This document shows positions 1 to 7,581 of a stretch of DNA of 17,599 bases, piece by piece (position 1 is the first letter of the stretch; each line of letters starts with the position of its first letter). The DNA comes from Chloroflexota bacterium. Lineage in GTDB: Bacteria; Chloroflexota; Anaerolineae; Aggregatilineales; UBA2796. Below the pieces are notes generated by a model. It was not told the DNA's origin. It ran no database searches and was given only the letters and a program-made list of their open reading frames with translations. The translations under genes and the position numbers were made by a program. Where the stretch lies: NCBI GenBank assembly GCA_003695215.1, contig RFIM01000202.1, forward strand, positions 1-17,599. The letters are read 5' to 3'.

Positions 1-2141
1 AGCCACTGGAGGTCACGGACAGCTTCTGCAGGGCGATTTAGCTCGCGCAGCGTCAGGGCGCGGTAATAATGCCCTGCTGCAGTCGAGCGCAGGATCAGGG
101 CTTGATTCAGGTCATTGAGCGCAGCTTGGTAGTTGCCTTCAAGGTAGCGCACCACGCCACGATATAGCACTGCATTGTGGCGCGCTTGTGAAGTGAGCGC
201 AGCTAGGCGATCATCCGTCAGGCGGCTAGCTGCGGCTGTGAACTGGCTCTCTGAGATATCTTGGCGCATCCAGGCAGCTAGCAACATATCGAGCTGCGCG
301 CTGAGCAAGGCGGCATCTTCAGGATTCTCGCGCAGCAGGAAGGTGATATCGTCAAGCGCTGTCGTGTAATCGCCGAGCGCTCGGGCTGCTTCCAGACGGC
401 CTCGGCGTGCATCGTTTGTCTCGCGGATAGCAAGCGCCGCTTCAAAGGCATCGCGCGCTTCAGCGTAGCGGCGCAACTGCAAGAGCAACTCGCCCTGCGC
501 GAGGAAGACTTGCCGCGCGGTCTCAGAACTGCGATCGACGACTACAGCCTGCGCGTAGGCATCAAGCGCCTCGCTCAGATTGCCTTCGCCTTGCCGTGCG
601 CGCCCGAGCTGCCACCAGGCTTCTGTATCGCCTGGATAGTAGATCAAGTAGGCTTGCGCGCCGATCACAGCGCGCCCATAGGCTTCGATGCGCGCCACAG
701 GATCGCTTTGCGCGGCTGCAATTGCCAAGAGCGCTTCGTTGCGCACTTGGTAGGCGCTACGATTGAGCGGATCGAGATACAAAGCCAGTTCAGCGTCGCT
801 GAGCGCATCGTTGAGCGCGCCGCTGCTCAAATTAATTTCTGCGCGAGCCAACAAGAGCTTCACATTGCGCGGATTGGCGCTGATAGCGTTGCGCAGCACA
901 TCGCGCGCGGCAGGCAAGTTACCGCGCTGCACTTGCACGCGCGCCGCAATGACCGCCGCTTCTACCCAGCGCGGATCGGCTCGCAGCGCGGCCAGCGCGT
1001 CGCTCAGAGCTGCATCCAGCTCGCCACGCACAAAGCCGAGCAAGGCGCGCGCGGCATGGAAGGCAGCATTGCCAGGATTGCGGTTTGCGTCCAGCAGGCG
1101 CGCCGCTTCGCCAGGGCGATTCTGGGCTAGGTAAGCGCTGACCATGTAGTAGATGATATCGTAATAGCGCTCGTCTTTCGCTAACTCCAGGCCTTTGCGC
1201 TCATCTTCCAAGATTGTGAGCGCCTTGTCATAGTTGCCTGAGCTGAGCAAGGCGATAGCTGTGCGCATCGGCACTGAGCGCGGCTCTGGGAAGGCGGGCG
1301 TGAGCGTCGGGCTATAAATGCTGCCAGGCGGAAGATTGGGCGTTGGCGTGGCAGTGCGCGGCACAGCAGGCGTGTTGCTGGGCGTGTTGGTCAAGCCGAA
1401 AGTCGGCGTGGCGCTAGGCGTTTGAGTCGGCATGGGCGTGTTCGTGCCGCGCAAAGCCACTGCAGTGCCGCTATCGCCAAGCAAGTTCACCAGCAAGAAG
1501 ATGACGCCTGCCAACACTGCAATGCCGCCGACGAATGCCGCACCGAGGCGCAGGCGCAGCGCCTGATCGCTCAGCTCGCCAATCCGACCGCGCTTCTTAC
1601 GCGTCCAGAGGAAAGGCAACGTCGCTTCAGGCAGACGCTCATAGCCATCTAGAAAGCGGCTGGCGGCTTCGCTCAAGCTAGCGATGCGCCGTTCGTCCAA
1701 AATTGGCACGGGCGGCTGTGGCACAGCGCTTGGGCGCTCAAGGCGCGCGCTAGAAGGCGGTTTGGCAGGCGCGCTTGGCGGCGCTTCGGCTTCGATACGT
1801 TTGAGCGGCGCTGTCGGCGGACGCACCGTCGCTTCCAGGCCTTGTGGCGGCGGCTGATCCTTCAAGCGGCGAATGGCGGTGCTGGTCGGCGGCTTCACGC
1901 CGAGCTTCGCCAAGCCTTTGAGCGCATTTTGATTAGATGGATTGATCTCGAGAATCTTCATCAGGCAGAAGATGCGCTCTTCATCAGTATTGGCGACGCC
2001 TGAGAGCCAGAGCCAAGCCGTCTCGTTGGCAGCATCGCGCCGAATTGCGTCTTGCAGCAAGCGCCGTGCTTCATCGCGCCGACCTGCCTTCGCTGCAGCA
2101 ATGCCTTGTTGCAGCAGCTGTTGTGCCTGTTCATTCGCCAT
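1..2141 (-). CDS. Membrane-anchored TPR-repeat protein (3' end cut by window edge)
   Basis: The minus-strand frame is open from the ATG at 2141 to the left edge, giving 713 residues with no stop, so the C-terminus is missing. Order: an N-terminal TPR-like pair of helices (about residues 1-80); a Pro/Ala-rich cytoplasmic stretch; one hydrophobic segment (about 196-219) preceded by basic residues (RKKRGR), which suggests inside-to-outside topology; a Thr/Pro-rich linker (about 224-280, with repeated TPT/TPS words); then a long array of TPR-like helices with repeated A..L..DP..W/N patterns to the edge. TPR arrays bind proteins and I cannot name the partner. An AGGA lies 6 nt upstream of the ATG, supporting this start. 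Frame continuity was checked at 510-527, 1143-1160 and 1641-1652. Transcription diverges from serB. Thr/Pro linkers of this type are common in Chloroflexota exported proteins. Confidence 0.85.
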   Translation of the reverse strand, partial: MANEQAQQLLQQGIAAAKAGRRDEARRLLQDAIRRDAANETAWLWLSGVANTDEERIFCLMKILEINPSNQNALKGLAKLGVKPPTSTAIRRLKDQPPPQGLEATVRPPTAPLKRIEAEAPPSAPAKPPSSARLERPSAVPQPPVPILDERRIASLSEAASRFLDGYERLPEATLPFLWTRKKRGRIGELSDQALRLRLGAAFVGGIAVLAGVIFLLVNLLGDSGTAVALRGTNTPMPTQTPSATPTFGLTNTPSNTPAVPRTATPTPNLPPGSIYSPTLTPAFPEPRSVPMRTAIALLSSGNYDKALTILEDERKGLELAKDERYYDIIYYMVSAYLAQNRPGEAARLLDANRNPGNAAFHAARALLGFVRGELDAALSDALAALRADPRWVEAAVIAARVQVQRGNLPAARDVLRNAISANPRNVKLLLARAEINLSSGALNDALSDAELALYLDPLNRSAYQVRNEALLAIAAAQSDPVARIEAYGRAVIGAQAYLIYYPGDTEAWWQLGRARQGEGNLSEALDAYAQAVVVDRSSETARQVFLAQGELLLQLRRYAEARDAFEAALAIRETNDARRGRLEAARALGDYTTALDDITFLLRENPEDAALLSAQLDMLLAAWMRQDISESQFTAAASRLTDDRLAALTSQARHNAVLYRGVVRYLEGNYQAALNDLNQALILRSTAAGHYYRALTLRELNRPAEAVRDLQW
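1345..1364. repeat. 20-bp exact repeat shared with 11827-11846
   Basis: GGCGTGGCAGTGCGCGGCAC occurs identically at 1345-1364 and 11827-11846. Both copies encode VPRTATP-type linker residues, in the TPR protein and the lipoprotein. It is a coding repeat within Thr/Pro-rich linkers and not a mobile element. Confidence 0.75.
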
Positions 2142-2180
2142 AGGTATTCCTACGCCGTGTGTAAGCCTTAAGCCATGGCA

Positions 2181-2198
2181 CGCCATTGTAACATGGCG
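2181..2198 (-). promoter_or_regulatory. Candidate promoter -10 and overlapping palindrome for the TPR gene
   Basis: On the minus strand, TACAAT (2190-2185) is preceded by TG one base upstream, an extended -10 pattern. It would start transcription near 2178, about 37 nt before the ATG at 2141. A perfect inverted repeat, CGCCAT-6 nt-ATGGCG (2181-2186/2193-2198), overlaps the -10. I see no convincing -35. The palindrome could be an operator; that is inference. Confidence 0.35.
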
Positions 2199-2214
2199 CT
2201 GCAGCTGCTACCAC

Positions 2215-2246
2215 TTGGCGCGCGCTGCGCACTTTTGCGCTATAAT
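2215..2246 (+). promoter_or_regulatory. Candidate promoter of the serB operon
   Basis: A perfect TATAAT lies at 2241-2246, about 55 nt upstream of the serB GTG. The nearest -35-like word is TTGGCG at 2215-2220, but the 20-nt spacer is long, so the -10 is much better supported than the -35. An AAAGGA ribosome-binding site follows at 2287-2292, 8 nt before the GTG. Confidence 0.5.
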
Positions 2247-2300
2247 GAACTACCGCAGCGATCTAGCGAACACATGCTTGAACCATAAAGGACGAATGCC

Positions 2301-3152
2301 GTGGCAGTTCACACGCGCTGGACGAGCTTTGACCTGATCTTTTTCGATTGCGACAGCACGCTCTCTGCCCTTGAAGGCGTAGATGAATTGGCGCGCATGA
2401 AGGGCAAGGATTGGCGCGTCAGCTTGCTGACACAAAAAGCTATGGACGGCGATCTCGACCTAGCTGAGGTCTATGGCAAGCGCTTGCAAGCCATCCGCCC
2501 GACTCGTGCGCAATTGGCAGCCATTGAGCAGCGCTACTGGGAAACGCTGGTGCCCGATGCGCAGGCAGTCATTAGCGCGCTGCTGCAGCTTGGCAAACGC
2601 GTTTTCATCATCAGTGGCGGTTTGGCGGCGCCTGTGCGCGGCTTAGGCAGAAGGCTAGGCATTCCGCCGCATCAAGTGCGCGCCGTGGAGTTGGAATTCA
2701 ATGAGCTGAGTGGCGCCTGGTGGAGGTATTACGACCATGCCGCGGTCAATGGCGCTTCCTATCTCGCCTATGAGCGCAGCCCTTTGACGATCTCATCGGG
2801 CAAGCCTGATATCGTGCGCGAGCTCTCGCAGGGCTTGTGGGGACGCAAATTGTTCATTGGAGATGGCGTGAGCGACCTGCACACGCGCTCTGTGGTCGAT
2901 TTATTCGTCGGCTTTGGCGGCGTAGCGCGCCGTGAGAAGGTCGAGCGCGCCGCAGACGCCTTCATTGTGGCGAATACGCTCGCGCCAATTTTGCCTATGG
3001 CAGTTGGCGAGGCAGGCGTGGCAGCTCTGCGCGGCACGCCCTATGAAGCTGTGATGGCGCGTGGCATCGCCCTATGCCGCGATCCTGAATCGGTCAAGCT
3101 GAGCGCGCCGCTGCGCAGCGCCTTTGAAGCAACCTTTGGAGCATCTGACTGA
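2301..3152 (+). CDS. serB: Phosphoserine phosphatase-like HAD hydrolase
   Basis: This 283-residue protein carries all four HAD motifs in order. Motif I is DCDST (nucleophile Asp16, acid/base Asp18), followed by LEGVDEL, as in phosphoserine phosphatases, where this Glu contacts substrate. Motif II is SGG (105-107), motif III is Lys168 in SGKPD, and motif IV is GDGVSD (Asp188, Asp192). Known family role: removal of phosphate from O-phosphoserine, the last step of serine synthesis, in the cytoplasm. The start is a GTG with AAAGGA 8 nt upstream. An ATG at 2296 is in another frame and reaches a stop after 13 codons. The stop overlaps the next gene's ATG by one base (TGATG). The following genes are not serine-pathway genes, so a related phosphomonoesterase with another substrate is possible. 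Confidence 0.85.
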   Translation: MAVHTRWTSFDLIFFDCDSTLSALEGVDELARMKGKDWRVSLLTQKAMDGDLDLAEVYGKRLQAIRPTRAQLAAIEQRYWETLVPDAQAVISALLQLGKRVFIISGGLAAPVRGLGRRLGIPPHQVRAVELEFNELSGAWWRYYDHAAVNGASYLAYERSPLTISSGKPDIVRELSQGLWGRKLFIGDGVSDLHTRSVVDLFVGFGGVARREKVERAADAFIVANTLAPILPMAVGEAGVAALRGTPYEAVMARGIALCRDPESVKLSAPLRSAFEATFGASD

Positions 3153-4456
3153 TGGGCTATACCTTGGCTCTCGCCCTTGGCATGGCGCGCTGTGCGCTCT
3201 CCTATCAGGCGCGCGGCGCGCAGCCGCAAGCGCTACACCTGCCCGATCTCAGCGCGCCTGATGGCTGCATTCCAACTGTGCTTTGCGTCCAGCCTGATGG
3301 CGCCGTGCGCATTGGGCAAGCGGCCCTGCCCTGCATCGAGAGTCGGCGCTGCTTTCAGCGCCTGCCGCAATCGCCTTTGGTTCAGCCTGAGCCCGCGCCG
3401 CGTCAGTTAGACGACACGACGTGGGATACGCGCATGGTCGGTCAGGCGTTCATGAAAGCGCTCTTCCGCGCGCTGCCATTCGCGCAAAATCAAATAGATC
3501 GCCTGATAGTGAGCATGCCGCATTTTGAGAATGCTCACAGCGCCACGCGCTACGCCCGTTGGCTGCATGAATCGCTTGCGGCGCTCGATATACCTGAAGC
3601 GCGCATCCAGCTCATGAGCGAGCTAGATGCCGTTGCGCTCAGCAGCGGCCTTTGGTCAGCACAACTGCCTGTCATCTTCTTGCGCGCCGAGCCTGAGGCC
3701 GAAATTTTTGAAGTGAGTTTCGCTTATCTGGCCGCACCGACTCAGCTCAGCGTGCGGCTCGATCAGGTGCTGCGCGAAGGCGTGCCCTTCGCTAGCCTGA
3801 TGACCGAGCGCTGCTCGCCGCAAACTTTCTCTGATGCCTTAGCCGATTGTTTGGCTTACGCAGCTGAGCAGGGCCTGTATCCGAGCGATCTCGGCTACCT
3901 TGCGCTCAGCGCTTCAGAGGCCATGCCACGGCTTTTCCAGGCATCAGATCAGGCTTGGTCGGCTCATGCTGTGCTATCGAGCGGCGAGCGTGCCATTGCT
4001 GATGGCTTATTGCGCACGCCGCCTTACCTGCAGAACAGCTATGGCCTGCGCTACCGCGCTGAAAACGGCGAGTATGCTTATATTGAGTTAGCGCCCAGCG
4101 GCACGCCATTCCCGAGCGCGCTGCGCACAGTGCACCTAGCTGCAGCCTACGATGATCAGCCGATGCTTGAGTTCGTGATCGGCATGCTCGATCCTGAAGC
4201 CAAAGGCCAGATCACCTTGAATGCAGCTAGCGTGCCACTGAGCTACACCCTAGAGCCGAGCGAACTGGGCGCCATTGCCTTGAACGAATTCGCGCCGCCG
4301 CTGCGCATCGCTATTCCACAGCCTGTGCGTGCCGCTGAGCCGTGCCTTGAGGCGCGCTTTTACCTTGATTCGCAGCGCCGACTGTGCCTGACGGCGACTG
4401 ATTTGCGCACAGGGCAATTGTTGGCTGAGAATGCCGTGATCACGACCTTGCACTGA
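3152..4456 (+). CDS. Hsp70-like protein with degenerate nucleotide-binding motifs
   Basis: This 434-residue protein follows the Hsp70/actin-like fold in order, but the ATP-binding residues are eroded. The N-terminus (YTLALALG then MARCALSY) aligns with the DnaK phosphate-1 loop (GIDLGTTNSALAY), with the catalytic Asp replaced by Ala and the TTN lost. The segment at 40-60 (IPTVLC..DG..RIGQAAL) matches the DnaK IPS..F...VGE.A region. The segment at about 117-166 (LIVSMPHF...ELDAVALSSG) matches the VP.YF...EPTAAAL region. The phosphate-2 loop (DLGGGT) is replaced by LRAEPEAE at about 177-184. The C-terminal 90 residues resemble a shortened substrate-binding beta domain, with LCLTATDLRTGQLL (411-424) near the end. 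It overlaps serB by 1 nt and sits 6 nt before a HEAT gene. I infer a non-ATPase scaffold derived from Hsp70. Family assignment is moderately sure; function is unknown. Confidence 0.65.
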   Translation: MGYTLALALGMARCALSYQARGAQPQALHLPDLSAPDGCIPTVLCVQPDGAVRIGQAALPCIESRRCFQRLPQSPLVQPEPAPRQLDDTTWDTRMVGQAFMKALFRALPFAQNQIDRLIVSMPHFENAHSATRYARWLHESLAALDIPEARIQLMSELDAVALSSGLWSAQLPVIFLRAEPEAEIFEVSFAYLAAPTQLSVRLDQVLREGVPFASLMTERCSPQTFSDALADCLAYAAEQGLYPSDLGYLALSASEAMPRLFQASDQAWSAHAVLSSGERAIADGLLRTPPYLQNSYGLRYRAENGEYAYIELAPSGTPFPSALRTVHLAAAYDDQPMLEFVIGMLDPEAKGQITLNAASVPLSYTLEPSELGAIALNEFAPPLRIAIPQPVRAAEPCLEARFYLDSQRRLCLTATDLRTGQLLAENAVITTLH

Positions 4457-4462
4457 ACGCCT

Positions 4463-5437
4463 ATGAGCCAAACTTATGCGCCAATACTCGCCCAATCGCC
4501 TGATCGCGCGCGCCGCTTGAGCGACGCGCAATTCGCGCAGCGCCTGCAGCATCTTGAGAACATCTCAGTCGACGTCCTGCGCGCAGCGCTGTGCTATGGG
4601 CAGCGCGCTGTGCGGCGCGCCGCCGCCGAGAGTCTCGGGCAGCGCGCTGATGCAGAAGCCTTGGCGGCGCTGCAAACGGCGCTGCAAAGTTGTACGCCTG
4701 CGGCGCGCACAGCTGCGGCGCGGCAGCTCTCAGCCTTTGATTGGGAAGAGGCGCAGCCGCTCTGGGCGCAAGCGCTGGCTGATTCCGATCCGCAAGTGCG
4801 CACAGCCGCGCTCCATGCCTTGTTCGAGCGAGACGAGCCCGAGGCGCTCGATAAATTGGCAGAGCAATTCAGCCAAGTGCGCTCACCGCGCTTGCGCGCC
4901 GCTATCTTGGAGCATTGGGCTGAGCGCGGCGCCGTCATCCACATCGATTTGGTGCGCGCTGCGCTTGACGATCCATCGCCGCTAGTCTGCCATGCTGCAG
5001 CCACAACACTGCTGGACTTGCTGGCTGAATCTGCCCTTGCGCCGCTGGCCGAAGCGGCACAGCGCCGTCAGGGCGCAGCCAGAGCTGCTATCTTGCGCGG
5101 CATCTTCAACGCCACTAACTATCTCGGCATCCAGATCGGCGAGAGCGTTGATTGCGACGCAATCTTGAATGTGGTCGAGTTGGCACTGCGCGATTCTGAG
5201 CCGGACGTGCGGCGCACAGCCATCTGGTTAGCGGCATGGATACGACATCCGCGTGCCGAAGCCTTGGTTGAAGCAGCTTATCGCGCCGAGCGCGATCCTG
5301 AAGTGCAAGCGTACATCCTATACGTAGCCATCAGCCTGAACGCGCCGTGTGCGCACGCGCTCTTGGCTGAAGCGCTGCAAAGCGCCGAGCCGACTGTGCG
5401 CGAGCAGGCGATCGTCCTCTCACAGCGCAAGGCATGA
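4463..5437 (+). CDS. HEAT-repeat protein
   Basis: This 324-residue protein is almost entirely alpha-helical, Ala/Leu/Arg-rich, with repeats of about 30 residues. Typical HEAT signatures recur, such as DSDPQVRTAALHAL, DDPSPLVCHAAATTLLDL, DSEPDVRRTAIWLAAW and RDPEVQAYILYVA: an Asp/Pro turn followed by VR..A...L. HEAT solenoids are protein-protein scaffolds; nothing suggests an enzyme and there is no signal peptide. The ATG is 6 nt after the Hsp70-like stop with no strong ribosome-binding site, consistent with translation coupled to the upstream gene. Its stop overlaps the next ATG (ATGA). The pairing with an eroded Hsp70 suggests the two products may interact, which is inference. Confidence 0.8.
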   Translation: MSQTYAPILAQSPDRARRLSDAQFAQRLQHLENISVDVLRAALCYGQRAVRRAAAESLGQRADAEALAALQTALQSCTPAARTAAARQLSAFDWEEAQPLWAQALADSDPQVRTAALHALFERDEPEALDKLAEQFSQVRSPRLRAAILEHWAERGAVIHIDLVRAALDDPSPLVCHAAATTLLDLLAESALAPLAEAAQRRQGAARAAILRGIFNATNYLGIQIGESVDCDAILNVVELALRDSEPDVRRTAIWLAAWIRHPRAEALVEAAYRAERDPEVQAYILYVAISLNAPCAHALLAEALQSAEPTVREQAIVLSQRKA

Positions 5438-6264
5438 CGCGCATCACTAATCCTGCTAACGCCACAATCAAGGCCTACCGTGCGCTGCGGCATCGCAAAG
5501 CGCGCGCTGAGAGCGGCTTGTTCCTCGCCGAGGGCATTCGCCTTGTGGCAGAAGCCGTACAGCTCAAGGCGCCGCTCGAGGCGCTCATCTACGCGCCTGA
5601 GCTGCTGGAGAGCCCTTTTGGTCAACAAATTGTGGCACAAGCACAGAGCATAGGCGTCCGCGTGCTTGAAGTCAGCGCGGCCGTGTTCGCGAGTCTCTCT
5701 GCCAAGGAGAATCCGACGGGCTTGGCGGCTGTGGCGCGCCAAGCCTGGACGCCGCTCTCAGCGGTGCGCTTCACGCCTGAGAAATTGGGCTGGGTTGCGC
5801 TAGATTCGCCGCAGGATACAGGCAACATCGGCACAATTTTGCGTACGTGCGATGCCGTTAATGCTGAAGGCGTGATTTTGCTGGGCAATGCTGCCGATCC
5901 GTACGATCCAAGTGGCGTGCGCGCTAGCATGGGCGCAATCTTCTCACAAAAGCTAGTGCGCGCTAGCTATACCGAGTTCTTGGCATGGCAGGCGCAGGGC
6001 TCAGCGCGTTTGATCGGCACTTCCGATTCGGCTCAGATGGACTATCGCGAGGCCGACTACAGCAAGCCGTTGATCTTGCTGATGGGCAGCGAACGCGAAG
6101 GCTTGCCCAATGCCTTGAAAGCAGCCTGCACAAGCCTGGTGCGCCTGCCGATGCTCGGTCGCTGCGATTCGCTGAATGTGGCAGTTGCTTGCGGCGTGAT
6201 GCTTTACGCTATCCTAGACGCGCAACAAAATTGGCGCTCAAGCGTAATAACGATAAAAGAGTGA
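5434..6264 (+). CDS. TrmH/SpoU-family RNA 2'-O-methyltransferase
   Basis: This 276-residue protein matches the SPOUT class. An N-terminal RNA-binding domain (about 1-95, with FLAEGIRLVAEA) precedes the catalytic knot. Motif 1 is NIGTILRT (Asn131, Arg137), motif 2 is MGSEREGLP (217-225), and motif 3 is DSLNVAVA (245-252, Asn248). These motifs form the S-adenosylmethionine-binding knot and supply the catalytic Arg/Asn in the family, which methylates ribose 2'-OH in tRNA or 23S rRNA. The presence of the N-terminal substrate-binding domain fits an rRNA enzyme of the RlmB/TsnR type better than tRNA TrmH, but the exact target cannot be told from sequence. It overlaps the HEAT gene by 4 nt (ATGA), so translation is probably coupled. 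Confidence 0.9.
   Translation: MTRITNPANATIKAYRALRHRKARAESGLFLAEGIRLVAEAVQLKAPLEALIYAPELLESPFGQQIVAQAQSIGVRVLEVSAAVFASLSAKENPTGLAAVARQAWTPLSAVRFTPEKLGWVALDSPQDTGNIGTILRTCDAVNAEGVILLGNAADPYDPSGVRASMGAIFSQKLVRASYTEFLAWQAQGSARLIGTSDSAQMDYREADYSKPLILLMGSEREGLPNALKAACTSLVRLPMLGRCDSLNVAVACGVMLYAILDAQQNWRSSVITIKE
6231..6259 (+). promoter_or_regulatory. Weak candidate promoter inside the end of the methyltransferase gene
   Basis: TTGGCG (6231-6236), a 17-nt spacer, then TAAAAG (6254-6259). It would start RNA near 6266 and could give the 2TM gene and the AT-rich gene transcription of their own. Spacing is ideal but the hexamers are imperfect. Confidence 0.25.
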
Positions 6265-6297
6265 TTAGTACACACAATGTGGCGCAAGGCAGTCTAT

Positions 6298-6687
6298 ATG
6301 GTCGATCAAGATTATGAGGCAATCCGCAAGGTAGCGGAGAAGCGTGTCAAGAACAGGCAAGAGTTCTATCACCACCTGGCGGCCTATGTCGTTATCAACG
6401 CCATGCTCTTGATCGCCTTTCGCGGTCAGTGGTGGGTGATCTTCTCGCTCTTCGGCTGGGGGCTGGGCTTGATCACGCATGGCTTAGAAGTCTTTTTGGA
6501 TGATCCGCTGCGGCGCGAACGTGCGATTGCACGCGAGATGGAGAAGCTGGGCTACAAGGCATCTGAGCCTGAGAAACCTAAGCGTGAGCGCGTCATGCTC
6601 TCAGATGACGGCGAGCTTATTTATGAGCACGAGCAGGCGAGCGAGTCGCAAGAGGATGCACGCAAGCAGAGTGACATTGGGAGTTGA
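6298..6687 (+). CDS. 2TM-domain small membrane protein
   Basis: This is a 129-residue protein with a short charged N-terminus (MVDQDYEAIRKVAEKRV), two membrane helices (about 26-42 and 45-66) joined by a tight FRGQWW turn, and a hydrophilic charged tail rich in Glu/Lys. The helix pattern FYHHLAAYVVINAMLL...WGLGLITHGLEVF is typical of the Pfam 2TM domain, which is found alone or fused to sensor proteins; its role is not established. I prefer the ATG at 6298 because AAGG lies 8 nt upstream and the homologous domain usually begins here. The in-frame ATG at 6277 would add only seven residues. It is followed after 3 nt by the AT-rich gene, so the two may be co-expressed. Confidence 0.75.
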   Translation: MVDQDYEAIRKVAEKRVKNRQEFYHHLAAYVVINAMLLIAFRGQWWVIFSLFGWGLGLITHGLEVFLDDPLRRERAIAREMEKLGYKASEPEKPKRERVMLSDDGELIYEHEQASESQEDARKQSDIGS

Positions 6688-6690
6688 ACG

Positions 6691-7572
6691 ATGAGCGTGT
6701 CTAGACAACGCTACGAAGAAGCAATAGCGTATAAAGAAAACTTATATAAAATTGCAAAATTTCCTATTTACAGCAAAAGTCGCTCAGTAATATTAGTAGT
6801 ACTAGAGGTAGGTTGTTTTTCGATATTCATTGTTGCTGTTTCTTTTCCATTTATTGTTTTTACACTAGGATTGCCAGCTTTTGCACTTTCAACTACATTG
6901 ATTATTGCTATCGCTATAGTAACTGTTGATTGGCGCTATCGCAACGAAATATTAGACCCAATAAAAAACCGCAGCAAAATCAAGCGCTTGATGCTTCCCT
7001 ACAAAATAAAAGATTCAGAAATTGACCGCCTCATATCTATAGTGAAGTATTTAAGAGAAAATCCTCATGAACTCAGAAAGCTCAGAAAAGAGTTGGATAT
7101 TTTGAATTGTGAGCTGAAAAATTTAGATGATAGCGATGATGAATCTGACAACACGTCTGAGAAACCGACACCTGAAAAGATTGATTCATTGCGTCGCAAG
7201 AGGGCTTTGTACTATTTTGGAACAAATAAAATGAAAAATAAGCTCTCTTCTATGAAAGATATACTTAATTACCTAGCCAAATTCGACCTGGATGCGCCTA
7301 CTCAACATGAACTTTCGCAATTTCTCTCAGAAGCTAATCGTCTGACGCACGACCCAGAAGCGCTGGAAGCTCTCAGAGAAGAGTTGAAAATCGCACGCGA
7401 GCAAGATAGGGATTCGCTCAGTTTGGCATTCGCATCTAGTAGTATGGAAGGCGTTGACAGCGGCGGCGGTGGCGGTGACGGTGGCGGTTACGATAGCGGT
7501 GGCGGTTACGATGGCGGTGGCGGCGGCGGTGACGGCGGCGGTGGCGGCGGTGACGGCGGCGGTGGCTCCTGA
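6691..7572 (+). CDS. Orphan membrane protein, AT-rich, with Gly/Asp-rich tail
   Basis: I do not recognise this 293-residue protein. Visible parts: a charged N-terminus (1-30); two adjacent hydrophobic segments (about 32-58 and 60-79); a charged helical region (80-250) with coiled-coil-like stretches such as ELRKLRKELDILNCELKNL and EALEALREELKIAREQ around an acidic patch (DDSDDESD, 147-154); and a tail (258-293) of 27 Gly, 5 Asp, 2 Tyr and 2 Ser. The body is AT-rich with ATA, AAA, AGA and TTA codons unlike all neighbours: 6721-6780 has 15 G/C of 60, against 39 of 60 at 4501-4560. The tail uses only GGC and GGT for Gly. It starts 3 nt after the 2TM gene stop. Composition suggests acquisition by transfer. 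Gly-rich tails occur on some secreted or membrane-associated proteins (for example after TPM domains), but no such domain is evident here. Confidence 0.75.
   Translation: MSVSRQRYEEAIAYKENLYKIAKFPIYSKSRSVILVVLEVGCFSIFIVAVSFPFIVFTLGLPAFALSTTLIIAIAIVTVDWRYRNEILDPIKNRSKIKRLMLPYKIKDSEIDRLISIVKYLRENPHELRKLRKELDILNCELKNLDDSDDESDNTSEKPTPEKIDSLRRKRALYYFGTNKMKNKLSSMKDILNYLAKFDLDAPTQHELSQFLSEANRLTHDPEALEALREELKIAREQDRDSLSLAFASSSMEGVDSGGGGGDGGGYDSGGGYDGGGGGGDGGGGGGDGGGGS
7460..7566 (+). repeat. GGC/GGT-rich minisatellite encoding the Gly/Asp tail
   Basis: Short imperfect in-frame repeats: an 18-nt unit GGTGGCGGTTACGATRGC occurs twice in tandem, then units built from GGTGGCGGCGGTGAC with GGCGGC insertions, ending in GGTGGC. 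Units read GGGYD(S/G) and GGGGGGD. Such runs expand and contract by slippage, so the tail length may vary between strains. Confidence 0.8.
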
Positions 7573-7581
7573 TCGCGCCGT

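Noticed and set aside
510..1130. Plus-strand open frame of 206 codons
   Set aside because: It is antisense to the TPR array; its Arg/Ala/Gln-rich product has no domain, and the minus frame has continuous TPR patterns.
7460..7566. CRISPR-like array
   Set aside because: Repeats are short, in frame, without unique spacers, and encode Gly-rich protein.
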